From Megamerina dolium (Eukaryota > Arthropoda > Insecta > Diptera > Megamerinidae): 64,000 bases of DNA. Under the pieces are notes generated by a model, which saw only the letters and a list, made by a program, of their open reading frames with translations, was not told the origin of the DNA and did no database searches. This document shows, in pieces, positions 12,424 through 25,477 of this stretch. The stretch's first letter is position 1. The number at the start of each line of letters is the position of its first letter. Made by a program: the position numbers and the translations under genes. The DNA is taken from the NCBI GenBank assembly GCA_963854835.1, contig OY978530.1, forward strand, positions 31,278,695 to 31,342,694, written 5' to 3'.

Positions 12424-13270
12424 TGAATTATAAATTTGTTGATGATATAACTAATTATTGAACTTAATACGATTTTTTGTTTGTTTATAAAGCATATATG
12501 TTTTAAAGCTTATAAATGTATTTACATTGACAAACCTGATCGAACTTCGGTCATTTGGATTTCTATTTTCAGCAAATATTTCGGAGATAACTAGTGCATA
12601 TAAACTCCTCATCAAAATGTTGCCCATAAAAGCTCTCCTTTAATCCAGTTTTTTTTTGTTAATTTTTTTAAATATATACGCATCTCACAACACTATTCTG
12701 GGCTTTCATGCATCTTCGCTATATGTACACAAATTATATTCAACATTTTGTTGCATTCCTGCACTTTTACTACTTTTCACTCTTCAAACTATTTTGAAAT
12801 CCTTAAAATCTCCTCTTATGGTTTTACTAAGTTCATCTCTTTGAACAAACGCACATACTTTCTCCTATACCTATACGTTTTCATTTGATTTCCTCTAGGA
12901 ATAAAAAATCGAAAGAACACAGATGTAGACAAATAACATCTCTTATAGTTTCCTGACGTAGTATCTATGAAGTGCTACTGCTTACTGCAATTGATATTCC
13001 TTAAAAGGATGCTTCTACCAAATATGTTCCATCCATCGGCTGGTTGCTTTGATTAATTTGTGCATTGCTCGTCGCAGGCATATATTTACCACAAGCCTAT
13101 TAAGAAAAGTAAGATAAAGACAAAAGAACACAAGTTATGAATATATGCATACTAAGAATAAGATAAATCTTAGAGGTTTAGATCCGATTCAAATACCCTG
13201 ACCCTGACACTGAGGTTATGCCAATTAGTTATATTTTCAGCACATGGAATTAAATAAATAATAAATAAAT
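12424..13270. other. No recognisable gene
   Basis: About 850 bp of AT-rich sequence. Short open frames only; nothing resembles a known protein or the repeats elsewhere in the window. Confidence 0.5.
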
Positions 13271-13276
13271 AAATAA

Positions 13277-13278
<2 letters not shown>

Positions 13279-13340
<62 letters not shown>
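13279..13340. repeat. (AT)n microsatellite
   Basis: AT dinucleotide array preceded by AAATAAATAAATA. It flanks the DD41D element on the left, mirrored by the array at 14162-14243 on the right, as expected for a TA-targeting transposon that landed inside an AT array. Confidence 0.93.
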
Positions 13341-13343
<3 letters not shown>

Positions 13344-13379
13344 AATGTCAAAACGGTAGTTAAAGTCAACATTTTCATC

Positions 13380-14095
13380 ATGGTAAAGTTCACGAACCAG
13401 CAACGTTTGGAAATTATTAAAAATTACTACCGAAATTTTGAGTCATCTTCAACGATCAAGCTCATTTCTGACTCAATGGCTTTGTCCATAAGCAAAATAT
13501 GCGTTACTGGTCAGCAACAAACCCACAAGTGCTTCTTGAGATACCGTTGCACCCGGAAAAAGTTACTGTTTGGTGCGGTTTTCATGCCGGAGGTGTGATT
13601 GGGCCGTATTTTTTCGTGGATGAAAACGACCGTCATGTCATCGTCAATGGAGAGCGCTATCGTGCTATGTTGGAAGATTATTTGTGGCCAGAATTGGATG
13701 AACTTGACATCAGCGATATGTGGTTTCAACAAGACGGTGCCACTAGCCACACAGCACACGTCACAATTGATTTATTGCAAGGCAAATTCGGTGAACGTGT
13801 TATCTCGAGAAATGGTAAGGTCGAATGGCCGCCTCGTTCATGCGATCTAACACCATTGGAATTCTTTTTATGGAGCTTTATCAAGTCACTGGTCTATGTC
13901 AACAAACCAGCAACTTTAGACGAGCTCAAAGACAACATCCAACGCGAAATTGCCAACGTTCCGGTCGAAATGTGTACTAGAGTTGTGGAAAATTGGGTCC
14001 AAAGAATCGACCGCTGTAAACGGGCTCGTGGTGGTCATATGACCGAAATCGAATTTCATTCAGAAAATGTAATGCTTGCAATATATCCACAATAA
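13380..14095 (+). pseudogene. DD41D (rosa-type) mariner-like transposase, internally deleted
   Basis: The first ~22 codons (FTNQQRLEIIKNYY) are a transposase N-terminus. The frame then jumps, near 13445, straight to the first catalytic segment (NDQAHF), so most of the helix-turn-helix region is deleted. A TGA at 13469-13471 replaces the Trp expected before LNGFVHKQNMRYW. From 13499 the frame is clean: second catalytic Asp in WFQQDGATSHT, then CDLTPLEFFLW, followed by a normal C-terminus (VENWVQRIDRCKRARGGH). I count 41 residues between the second Asp and the Glu of TPLE. This spacing is the DD41D hallmark of rosa elements, but the usual third Asp (TPLD) is Glu here. Defective. Confidence 0.85.
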
Positions 14096-14158
14096 CTCCA
14101 TATCATAAATATTTCTGTGTTTTATTAATAGATAAAATTATGTCCCTAATGGAAAGCC

Positions 14159-14161
<3 letters not shown>

Positions 14162-14243
<82 letters not shown>
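14162..14243. repeat. (AT)n microsatellite
   Basis: AT array that ends exactly where the 5' LTR of the BEL element begins (TGTTTAATTC at 14244). Confidence 0.95.
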
Positions 14244-14247
<4 letters not shown>

Positions 14248-14890
14248 TAATTCTTAAACATATATTTAGTCTGTAAGAAATTATGAAATATATATATGTG
14301 TATATAAAAGGTTTATCATATTGCACAATCATTATATTGTATTGCATATTTGTAACCTTGACAGCATATGACAGCAAGTAAACTCTATATACAGTTTATA
14401 AAATCATAAATGCAGTGTCATCATTATATGAACGCTAATGAACTAAAAAACAACAGCGTTTGCTGTTGTTACGTATAATGGTCAATATGCTTTGCCTAAA
14501 TATGCTGTCAAGGCAGTAATTGTATTTGTTATATTTTAAGTCAATTATATGTATATGCAATATACAAGGCAAATTATGTAAAAATGCATATTAACACATA
14601 TTTGCATTAATTGTAATTTTTTATGTTAAATCAATATATGTATAGGCAATATTTTGTAATAAATAGAGAAATCGACTACAAGTCTAGGTTCAATTGATCA
14701 CGAATAATTAGTTCGTCTAGTTGTTTTTAATCACACACGCAATCCAGGTTCAAGTGCCTGTGTTTGCATTCTCTTTTTTTTGTTGCCATAAGTAATCCAG
14801 GTTCAAGTGCCTGTGTTTACTTTTTGGCATAGTTACGAAGTCTAGAGCATTCCAGGCGAATCGTTTGTGTTTGCATCGCTAGACGTAACA
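14244..14890 (+). repeat. 5' LTR of a BEL/Pao retrotransposon
   Basis: A 647-bp terminal repeat beginning TG and ending CA. Its first ~496 bp recur at 19599-20094 with only about four differences seen by eye. It opens with a short palindrome (TGTTTAA...TTAAACA). It holds a TATA box (14301-14310), a perfect 9-bp-stem hairpin at 14449-14470 (AACAACAGC/GCTGTTGTT), an AATAAA signal at 14658-14663, and in its distal part imperfect direct repeats of an AATCCAGGTTCAAGTGCC unit at 14741, 14794 and, more diverged, 14848. Confidence 0.93.
14301..14310 (+). promoter_or_regulatory. Putative TATA box of the BEL LTR
   Basis: TATATAAAAG lies about 57 bp inside the LTR and is preserved at 19656-19665 in the 3' LTR. 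Surrounding AT richness lowers certainty, but position and the TATAAAAG core fit an LTR promoter. Confidence 0.5.
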
Positions 14891-14893
14891 TTT

Positions 14894-14911
14894 TGGTGAC
14901 CCCGACGTGAT
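14894..14911 (+). other. Primer-binding site of the BEL element
   Basis: TGGTGACCCCGACGTGAT follows the CA end of the 5' LTR after four T's. A TGG-initial stretch just inside the LTR is the expected site for a tRNA 3' end (CCA) to prime minus-strand synthesis. The tRNA identity was not determined. Confidence 0.75.
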
Positions 14912-14943
14912 TAAAACAACTAGAAAACAAGATCAATAGAATC

Positions 14944-15515
14944 CTAGCACAAGGCTAGTACCAACAGGCACCAACAAGGCTACCTAAAGCTAAGTATCAA
15001 GTCTGGAATCGGATCTAGCACAAGGCTAGTACCAACAGGCACCAACAAGGCTACCTAAAGCTAAGTATCAAGTCTGGAATCGGATCTAGCACAAGGCTAC
15101 CTAAAGCTAAGTATCAAGTCTGGAATCGGATCTAGCACAAGGCTAGTACCAACAGGCACCAACAAGGCTACCTAAAGCTAAGTATCAAGTCTGGAATCGG
15201 ATCTAGCACAAGGCTAGTACCAACAGGCACCAACAAGGCTACCTAAAGCTAAGTATCAAGTCTAGAATCAGATCTAGCACAAGGCTAGTACCAACAGGCA
15301 CCAACAAGGCTACCTAAAGCTAAGTATCAAGTCTAGAATCGGATCTAGCACAAGGCTAGTACCAACAGGCACCAACAAAGAGCTACCTAAAGCTAAGTAT
15401 CAAGTCTGGAATCGGATCTAGCACAAGGCTAGTACCAACAGGCATCAACAAAGCTACCTAAAGCTAAGTATCAAGTCTGGAATCGGAACTAGCACAAGGC
15501 TAGCACCAACAGTCA
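14944..15515 (+). repeat. 71-bp minisatellite in the BEL leader
   Basis: The unit begins CTAGCACAAGGCTAGTACC and recurs at 14944, 15015, 15086, 15132, 15203, 15274, 15345, 15418 and 15489: mostly 71-bp steps, one short unit of 46 bp (25 bp deleted) and one of 73 bp; the last is partial. Each unit contains the small inverted repeat CTAGcacaaggCTAG. The array sits between the primer-binding site and the pol frame, where gag would be expected. Confidence 0.95.
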
Positions 15516-15713
15516 TTCAACACATTCATCGACCAGTAACCAGCAGACGACATCAAAGTCGTCATCAGCCCGTAATCAACAGAAGCCCCAAGGCACATTT
15601 TTACTACAATCCAATAGGTGACACACATCTACTGGATATCCAGCAGTAAGGGTAACAGCAATCCTTAACCTCCAACTACCAATACTAACACAAGTGAGCG
15701 ATACATATCAAAA

Positions 15714-17597
15714 ATGGCAACTTCCAAAAAGGACTCGGATATGACTGTTTTTGCAAATATCAGTTATACTAATGTCGCACTGGACGAGGTAGTAGAACGG
15801 CTATGGAGAATGGATGAAGTAGAACCAAAGAAAAAGGGACTATCACCAGCAGAACTCCGTTGCGATTCGCATTTCGCTCAGAATGCTTGCACCAATGACG
15901 AAGGTCGTTTTGTCGTCAAACTACCATTCCTGGAAGACACATCAGCCTTGGGATCATCTCGAAAATTAGTCTACAACAGATTTTTAAGTCTGGAACGGCG
16001 GCTACTCAAAAATGACACAGTGCGAAAGCAATATGTCCAATTTATGGAAGAATACGAGTGCTTGGGACACATGGAAGAAGTAAATCTCGATTCCGTATTG
16101 GCTCCTAGTTATTTCATTCCTCATCATTGTGTTCTTAAACCAGACAGCACTACGACCAAACTTCGAGTGGTATTTGACGCCTCGGCCAAAACTACGTCTG
16201 GTTATTCATTGAATGATTTGATGTACATAGGTCCAACAATTAAAGGTGAATTATTCTCCATACTCCTTCGTTTTCGTTTGCCACGCTTTGTTTTTACAAC
16301 TGACATTGAGAAAATGTACCGTCAAATTCTTATTCATCCAGAAGATCAGCGGTATCAAATTATCATGTGGAGAAATCGTCCAACAGCACCTATAGGCTAT
16401 TACCAACTCAACACGGTTACCTATGGGACACGAGCAGCACCATATCTCGCAACAAAATGCCTACAACGTATCGCAGTAGAAAATGCTAATGATTTTCCAT
16501 TAGGAGCTCAAATTCTGCAGCACAACTTCTACGTTGATGATGGACTAGGAGGTTCTGACAGTTTGGTAACAGCCATCACAGCACAACAGCAACTCATACA
16601 CATTCTAAAAAAGCATGGTTTTAATTTACGCAAATGGTGTGCCAATCATCCACAACTACTACAGAACATTCCTCGAGACGACCAAGAAGTAAACTTAGAC
16701 TTCACCAATACCAACAACGATTCAATTAAAACATTAGGATTGTTATGGCTGCAGAAGTCTGACAACTTTTGTTTTAAAGTGAAATTAGATCCAATAAAGG
16801 TAGTCACAAAACGATCTATCACTTCAGACTTAGCCAGACTCTTCGACCCTTTAGGAATTGTTGCACCAGTAATAGTTACAGCCAAGATCTTTGTCCAAGA
16901 ACTTTGGCAATTAAAAATCAGTTGGGATGACGCCTTACCAACTGAACTACACACAAGATGGGTACAATTCCGCAGCAGCCTAAATGAATTGGATGATCTG
17001 AAATTTTCGCGGCACATTTTCAAAGGAGATATCCCGAAGTCAATTCAACTTCACACGTTCTCTGATGCTTCAGAAAAGGCATATGGTGCTTCGGTCTACA
17101 TCAGATCAGTACTAAATGACGGGCGAGTAATTGTAAGACTGTTGTGTGCAAAGTCACGAGTAGCACCGTTAAAGCGACAAACTCTTCCTCGTCTTGAACT
17201 CTGTGCCTCAGTATTAGGTGCCCAACTAGCCGCAAGGGTCAAAACAGACCTAAAATTAGATGCAGCTACGTACTTCTGGACTGACTCACAGATCGTGTTG
17301 GCGTGGATAAATTCACCTTCATCATCGTTTCAAACGTTTGTAGCAAATCGTGTATCTGTCATCCAGGAGAAATCCATTGCAGGACAGTGGCGTCATGTAA
17401 GCTCACAACATAACCCTGCTGATGTGTTATCACGAGGCTTATCACCAAAAAGGCTAGCACAGCCTGTATCTTATGGTTTTACGGTCCGCTATTTCTGCAT
17501 GGTCAAGAGGACTCTTGGCCACAGCCATATTCGAAGTCATTGTCAATACGCAAAGACAACTTCATCATGGAACATAAAGCTACATCAACTCCCGTAA
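15714..17597 (+). CDS. pol: BEL/Pao pol, part 1: reverse transcriptase and RNase H (frame broken at 3' end)
   Basis: A 627-codon frame. After a pre-RT region typical of BEL elements (LSPAELRCDSHF, GRFVVKLPF, residues ~43-85), the reverse transcriptase carries KLRVVFDAS (~147-155), FTTDIEKMYRQI (~197-208) and the catalytic YVDD (residues 273-276). RNase H begins at HTFSDASEKAYG (~446) and includes a TDSQIVL strand. The element's gag and protease are absent upstream: this frame starts just before the RT region, right after the leader minisatellite. Near nt 17465, after the SRGLSP motif, the reading shifts and the last ~45 residues are out-of-frame sequence. The start Met is the first in frame and is not proven. 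Confidence 0.9.
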   Translation: MATSKKDSDMTVFANISYTNVALDEVVERLWRMDEVEPKKKGLSPAELRCDSHFAQNACTNDEGRFVVKLPFLEDTSALGSSRKLVYNRFLSLERRLLKNDTVRKQYVQFMEEYECLGHMEEVNLDSVLAPSYFIPHHCVLKPDSTTTKLRVVFDASAKTTSGYSLNDLMYIGPTIKGELFSILLRFRLPRFVFTTDIEKMYRQILIHPEDQRYQIIMWRNRPTAPIGYYQLNTVTYGTRAAPYLATKCLQRIAVENANDFPLGAQILQHNFYVDDGLGGSDSLVTAITAQQQLIHILKKHGFNLRKWCANHPQLLQNIPRDDQEVNLDFTNTNNDSIKTLGLLWLQKSDNFCFKVKLDPIKVVTKRSITSDLARLFDPLGIVAPVIVTAKIFVQELWQLKISWDDALPTELHTRWVQFRSSLNELDDLKFSRHIFKGDIPKSIQLHTFSDASEKAYGASVYIRSVLNDGRVIVRLLCAKSRVAPLKRQTLPRLELCASVLGAQLAARVKTDLKLDAATYFWTDSQIVLAWINSPSSSFQTFVANRVSVIQEKSIAGQWRHVSSQHNPADVLSRGLSPKRLAQPVSYGFTVRYFCMVKRTLGHSHIRSHCQYAKTTSSWNIKLHQLP

Positions 17598-17970
17598 CAA
17601 CCACTGAACATGACAAAGGAAGCGTAATTTACAACATTCGACATAATGGCTCATTTAAAACGTTGCAACGAATCACAAGTTACATATTTAGATTCACCAA
17701 CAATGCCAGAAGAGTTACGACCCAGTCAGAGAGTACCTTAACGGTAGACGAATTAGAAAATTCTCTTATCGTAATTATTCGAACAGTGCAGCAGTCAGAC
17801 TTTGAGGAAGATCTCAAACACCTCAAGAAACACAATTGCGTTAGTAAAAACAGCTCTATCGGCAACCTTTCCCCATTTTTGGACACGAATGACATTATTA
17901 GAGTTGGAGGACGATTACAATCTTCCGAGCTTACATATGATGCCAAACACCCAATGCTAATTAGTTATTG
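17466..17970 (+). pseudogene. pol: BEL/Pao pol, part 2: linker to integrase
   Basis: The continuation in another frame from the RNase H break. It contains the FKTLQRITSYIFRF segment and the IIRVGGRL/HPMLI segment that in BEL elements lie between RNase H and the integrase zinc finger. It stops at a TGA (17969-17971) where the integrase frame begins at an overlapping ATG, so a second small lesion separates it from the integrase. Confidence 0.85.
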
Positions 17971-19344
17971 ATGCAGATGATCCATAAACAAAACTATCAT
18001 TGCGGAGCCCAAGCTTTATTAGCTTACACAAGACAGAAATTTTGGCCAATAAAAGGAAAATCCATGGCACGCTCAATTGTTCAAAATTGTGTGAGATGTA
18101 CCAAGGCCAGACCAAAACTATTGGGTCAAATTATGGGCAACCTCCCGTCAACAAGAGTTACGCCAGCAAGACCATTCATCAATTCTGGCGTTGACTTCTG
18201 TGGACCACTTTGGGTTCATTTTAAGATCAGAGGAAAGAAACCACAGAAAGCTTATATAGCAGTATTTTGTTGCTTCGCAACAAAGGCAGTTCATTTGGAG
18301 TTAGTCAGCGACCTAACCACGAATGCCTTTATTGGTGCATTAAAACGTTTTATAAGCCGAAGAGGTCACTGTCAAAATTTGTATTGTGACAACGCGACAA
18401 ACTTTGTTGGTGCCAAAAATCAACTAACAGAACTTAATGAAACAATTCACTCCATCGAATCTCGAGAGTCAATTGCAAGAGAGTGCAACGGTAGAGGCAT
18501 AACATTTCACTTTATACCACCGAGAGCACCACACTTTGGTGGTCTTTGGGAAGCTGCGGTTAAGTCTGCGAAAAATCTTCTAATCAGGAGCGTAGCAACC
18601 GCATCTTTGACTTACGAAGAGCTAGACACTGTCATAATAGAAATTGAGGGCATTCTTAATTCAAGACCAATTTGCCCACTCTCGGAAGACCCAAAAGACT
18701 TAGCCGCCCTAACTCCTGGCCACTTTCTGATAGGGGAACCATTAAACGCACAGGTCGATTCAAGGGCCACATCAACAAATTCTAATCTCTTAACTAGATG
18801 GAAGTTGGTCAGTCATCTTAAAGAGGAATTCTGGAAGCGATGGTCTCGGGATTATTTGTGTGAGCTCCAGTCAAAAAATAAATGGAAAAATAAGCAGTCC
18901 AATATCAGCATTGGTGACATGGTGATCATCAAAGAAGACAACACTGCAATACTCAAGTGGCCGTTAGGAAGAGTCACAAATGTCTTCAAGGGTGATGATG
19001 GAATAGTGCGAGTAGTTGAATTGAAAACAGCAACTGGTAACTGCAGGAGGCCAATTCACAGACTAGCACTACTGCCAATCGAAACAGATGATGAGAACAT
19101 CGAGAGTGAAAGGCAGCCCCAGACTTCTCTCATCGTCAGCATTCCTTTAAACAAAGTCCAAAATGTCGAAACATTACACAAGAAACATGATTTCGACATA
19201 TCAAAGGATAAGTTCAGTCACGGGTCAGCACGATTGCCTAGTGACACATCTGAGCAAACAGAAGCTACAGTGTACAATAAGGAAGATGATGTTCCAACAA
19301 AGAAAAGACGTACATCCATGCATCAAGGAATTAAGACACATTAG
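17968..19344 (+). CDS. pol: BEL/Pao pol, part 3: integrase
   Basis: 458 codons. The HHCC zinc-binding domain is seen as HKQNYHCG (~5-12) and CVRCTK (~41-46). The catalytic core follows: first Asp in SGVDFCGPLW (~74), second Asp in YCDNATNFVG (~140), Glu in FGGLWEAAVKSAK (~194). The C-terminal region has the TPGHFLIGEPL and DNTAILKWPLGRV motifs usual for BEL integrases. The last ~90 residues are hydrophilic and unlike a conserved domain. The integrase looks intact, but it is separated from reverse transcriptase by two frame breaks. Confidence 0.9.
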   Translation: MMQMIHKQNYHCGAQALLAYTRQKFWPIKGKSMARSIVQNCVRCTKARPKLLGQIMGNLPSTRVTPARPFINSGVDFCGPLWVHFKIRGKKPQKAYIAVFCCFATKAVHLELVSDLTTNAFIGALKRFISRRGHCQNLYCDNATNFVGAKNQLTELNETIHSIESRESIARECNGRGITFHFIPPRAPHFGGLWEAAVKSAKNLLIRSVATASLTYEELDTVIIEIEGILNSRPICPLSEDPKDLAALTPGHFLIGEPLNAQVDSRATSTNSNLLTRWKLVSHLKEEFWKRWSRDYLCELQSKNKWKNKQSNISIGDMVIIKEDNTAILKWPLGRVTNVFKGDDGIVRVVELKTATGNCRRPIHRLALLPIETDDENIESERQPQTSLIVSIPLNKVQNVETLHKKHDFDISKDKFSHGSARLPSDTSEQTEATVYNKEDDVPTKKRRTSMHQGIKTH

Positions 19345-19558
19345 CGAAAACCAAACTAGTTCAGCTGAAGGAGATTACATCTCAAACTACCATCATCAGG
19401 CAGTCAGCTACGCCGCACTCTTGCTATCAACCATATTATTGATTGTCGGTCTAATTTGGAAAATACGCAGCGTCAAACCATCAAGTGCACCAGCCAGTTC
19501 AGGAACGACTGCTCCTCAACCACGCCCACGGCAACAAACGGTTGAGAACGTATGTTAA
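19345..19558 (+). other. Short frame with a transmembrane segment downstream of the BEL integrase
   Basis: In the frame one base off the integrase, an open stretch overlapping its C-terminus (open from 19163) continues to 19558. It holds a clear hydrophobic helix (AALLLSTILLIVGLIW, about 19411-19458) flanked by KIRS and then a Pro/Ser/Thr-rich, basic tail. It could be the anchor of a lost envelope-like ORF, the end of a readthrough pol, or chance. No ORF of envelope size is present. Confidence 0.45.
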
Positions 19559-19585
19559 ATTGAGTCTAGTTGAACAATTGTTCAA

Positions 19586-19598
19586 CGCGGGGGCAGAA
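19586..19598 (+). other. Polypurine tract of the BEL element
   Basis: CGGGGGCAGAA lies directly against the TG start of the 3' LTR at 19599, where a purine-rich primer for plus-strand synthesis is expected. It is interrupted by a C, so the exact primer is approximate. Confidence 0.6.
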
Positions 19599-22875
<3,277 letters not shown>

Positions 22876-22907
<32 letters not shown>

Positions 22908-22911
22908 TATA
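22876..22911. repeat. Short (AT)n array
   Basis: Begins with the right TA target duplication of the Tc1 element; the element therefore sits inside one original AT array with 21100-21248. Confidence 0.9.
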
Positions 22912-23329
22912 CATTTTTTAAAAATCTTCATCACTATTAATTTCAATACATTTTTTAAATCTGCAGATCCACTAATCAAAGCAATCCTCAAAATCACGTT
23001 GTTTCAGCGGGGAGCAATGATTGCCGGTGGGCTTGCTGCAATGTGGTTCACTTGCCTACAAGTCGTTTGGGTGGCAGAGGTGTGGATGACAGTTATGTGG
23101 TTGTTGTTGTGATGGAAAAACACTTCTTTTCACTTGTATGTATATAAATGTTTTACACTTTATTTATTTTTATTTATTGTTTAATTAATTTAAAAGTAAA
23201 TGTAATTACGATATATCGAGAGGGATAATGTCGCGCACTGCTCGGGAAATCGGAGTTTTTTTTATCACTTTTGTTTATAATTTTTAATTTTAATTGGGAG
23301 GACTCGCACTTGTTCTATTTCATAAGATG
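22912..23329. other. No recognisable gene
   Basis: AT-rich; contains a GC-richer patch at 23000-23110 with a G/T-rich run, but no protein similarity was seen. The right part could belong to the LTR of the adjoining BEL relic. Confidence 0.45.
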
Positions 23330-23518
23330 TTTATATCAACAATGTAAAAATATATAAAAATGGAAAATGAAGAGTATAAAGTAAAAAGAAATAGTTGAAG
23401 AGAACGAAAGAGAAAGAGCGAAATATAGGGGGCCGAAATATAATGGAATTAGGGTTGCTAACCCATGCAAACTTTATATGGGGCAGTGCGCGACACACTT
23501 CTTCTGGAGTAGATATTC
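23330..23518 (-). repeat. LTR-like fragment, copy 1, of a BEL relic
   Basis: About 190 bp beginning TTTATATCAACAATGTAAAA repeats in direct orientation at 27112-27302 with high similarity. The two copies bracket a minus-strand BEL gag region, so they are best read as LTR pieces of that element. The similarity ends abruptly on both sides and the copies are not complete LTRs. Confidence 0.6.
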
Positions 23519-23626
23519 CGCCCCCCTTGCAGGAATACTGCAAAAGAGACGGAACCTCCACCCGAGACGGGGGTCAATGAGAAAAAAAATTAAATAAAAA
23601 GTAAATAAATACAAATAAAAATACGG

Positions 23627-23630
<4 letters not shown>

Positions 23631-23698
<68 letters not shown>
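23631..23698. repeat. (AT)n microsatellite
   Basis: AT array ending at the 3' end of SINE copy D. Confidence 0.95.
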
Positions 23699-23699
<1 letters not shown>

Positions 23700-23701
<2 letters not shown>

Positions 23702-24037
23702 GCACTTAAAGCCCCAAAGGGCTCATTGGCAGAGCTTCTCTTCCATTACTGCTGTGCATCTTAAATTTGGACAGTATTAGAAGGGACCTACTTATTTCAG
23801 CCGGTTCCAAACAGCAGAACACTTGTGACATCACTTTTTCTGAGCTTTGTCACAGAGTTCTTTAAGAAGCTTTTTCATGGCAAGTTGTTACTGTTGGAAG
23901 AATTGCCAATTGCTTGCCGACAGGTGGGTACCATTCGAAAGAAAAATCTTATCGATATTAAATTTGTTACGCATCAGCCGGGGATTGAACCACGACCTAC
24001 AGATCAGAAGGCGAACACACTAACCACTGAGCTACGG
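23700..24037 (-). mobile_element. tRNA-derived SINE, copy D
   Basis: Minus-strand copy from TGGCACTTAAAGCCCC to GAGCTACGG. B box complement GGGGATTGAACC and A box complement CTAACCACTGAGCTA are intact. The last few bases of the head (CACC) are missing. Lies inside the BEL relic, so the SINE inserted after that element. Confidence 0.9.
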
Positions 24038-24766
24038 TATTTCATATACTTAAAGTTAATCTTAAAAATAATTAAAATTAACTATAAAGTGTTCGGATTT
24101 TGAATCCAATTCGTATTCAGGTTGATCAGCATCACCAGTGAGGGAGTTCAAGCCGGGATTCGAGATTTTTGCTGTGGTAAGAGTGAGAAAAGGCATGAGG
24201 GAAATATGACAGATGTTGATTGCTGATTCGGAACGAGTATTGAATGTTGATTGTAGAGTGTTGATGGTAGATTGTTGCTTTTAGAGTGTTTTCCAATGTT
24301 GATTAGTGTGTGGAACGGGGTTGTATCGCACGATCTCAGGTGAATAGATTCTCAGGGCTGGTCGTAGACCAGATCAAGGGTTTCGAAAAGTCAATTTAGT
24401 TGACAAACCTCGAGCTCGGAGAGCACTTGCAACATTAACAAATCCAGCCTGTCGGGAGTGCCAGAATATATAATGCTCTTGACACGTTCTAAACTCGGAT
24501 AGAATCTGCGTGTCTTGGGTTCATGATGACTCGGCTCATGAATATGTAGCAAATAATGTGAAAATAACACATGGGATTATTCACACGCATATACATTATG
24601 CCAGTGCAGAGTTCCATAGAAGCTTCGTAGAAGTCCGGGAATTAAATCGGGCAGTTACAGTGAACTGAACAATGTGAGAGAGGGATGCGTATGACGGTCA
24701 GTATCGTATAACCTGACAAAACGTTGCTACATAATACGGGTGTAGCATCAGAGGCTTATATGTTGC
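24038..24766 (-). other. Decayed BEL-related sequence
   Basis: No intact frame. A motif GGGATTATTCACACGCATATACATTATGCC near 24574 has a counterpart in the palindrome arms near 53650 and 55935 (with CATACGCATGCATTATGC), and a TCGTAGAC...TAGTTGA block at 24361-24400 resembles 55012-55050. This supports it being the same BEL family as the element at 51.7-56.6 kb. Confidence 0.45.
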
Positions 24767-25475
24767 TCAAGCCATAATCTTCAAATCACCTTTTACGTGA
24801 CAGCAATTTTGGGGTCCCAGTATTAGGCGGGATCGAATGTATTGCTGTTCGAGTACAAGTCCTCTCGTTGATTGAACGAGCCTTTTGTGGGGAGTGATGC
24901 GTAGAACTCGATAATCCGTTGAATATCGCTGTACGACAAGTATTACGGGTGGGAAATACATTTGACGGGAGTCGTCCTCTTCTTGGATACGATCTGTAAG
25001 ATCGATCCTTTGCATCTGGGGGGAGCATTGCCTAACGGCGAACTTTTCGCTTTGCTCTCGGGTCATGCCGTGCTGTGTGAAGCAGGGAATGATGTTGCTT
25101 CCCACAAAGACGGCATGAAAACTCACTGTGGCATTTTGCAAAGGTATGCGATGTTGCCAAACAGTTGTTGCAAATTTTCTGCTGACGCACAATGATTATA
25201 CAATAGTATGCAACGAACTAACATCTTTAGTTCTTGTGAGGGGTTTTTCTGGACATTTGGGGTGTTTTCTATTAATACTTCGTGTCGGGTGCTTATCGCA
25301 TTTAGCACGAGGTGATGAATGCGGGAGTTTGTCGAAACGGATTCTGCTGTGGAACGATGAAACCGTTCTGCGGGATATCGAATTCACTGGTGGGAGGATT
25401 GTGATGATTGGAGCTGTATCCAAAGTTGTATTGCATTTTTCCTTTGCAACAACCAGCTGCTGAGAAGTGCAAGTA
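24767..25475 (-). pseudogene. gag: Second BEL gag zinc-knuckle segment and downstream relic
   Basis: On the minus strand, in several frames, a second zinc-knuckle-like region is visible around 25185-25080 (CNNCLATSHTFAKCHSEFSC, then CGKQHHSLLH), followed by hydrophilic sequence that should precede the protease. No IDSG protease motif could be found. It repeats the order of the adjoining gag tail at 25.48-25.68 kb, so it is either a tandem duplication or a second gag fragment joined to the first. Confidence 0.6.
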
Positions 25476-25477
25476 CG

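Noticed and set aside
14944..15515. CRISPR-like array
   Set aside because: The units are contiguous with no unique spacers, lie inside a eukaryotic LTR element, and have no cas genes; it is a minisatellite.
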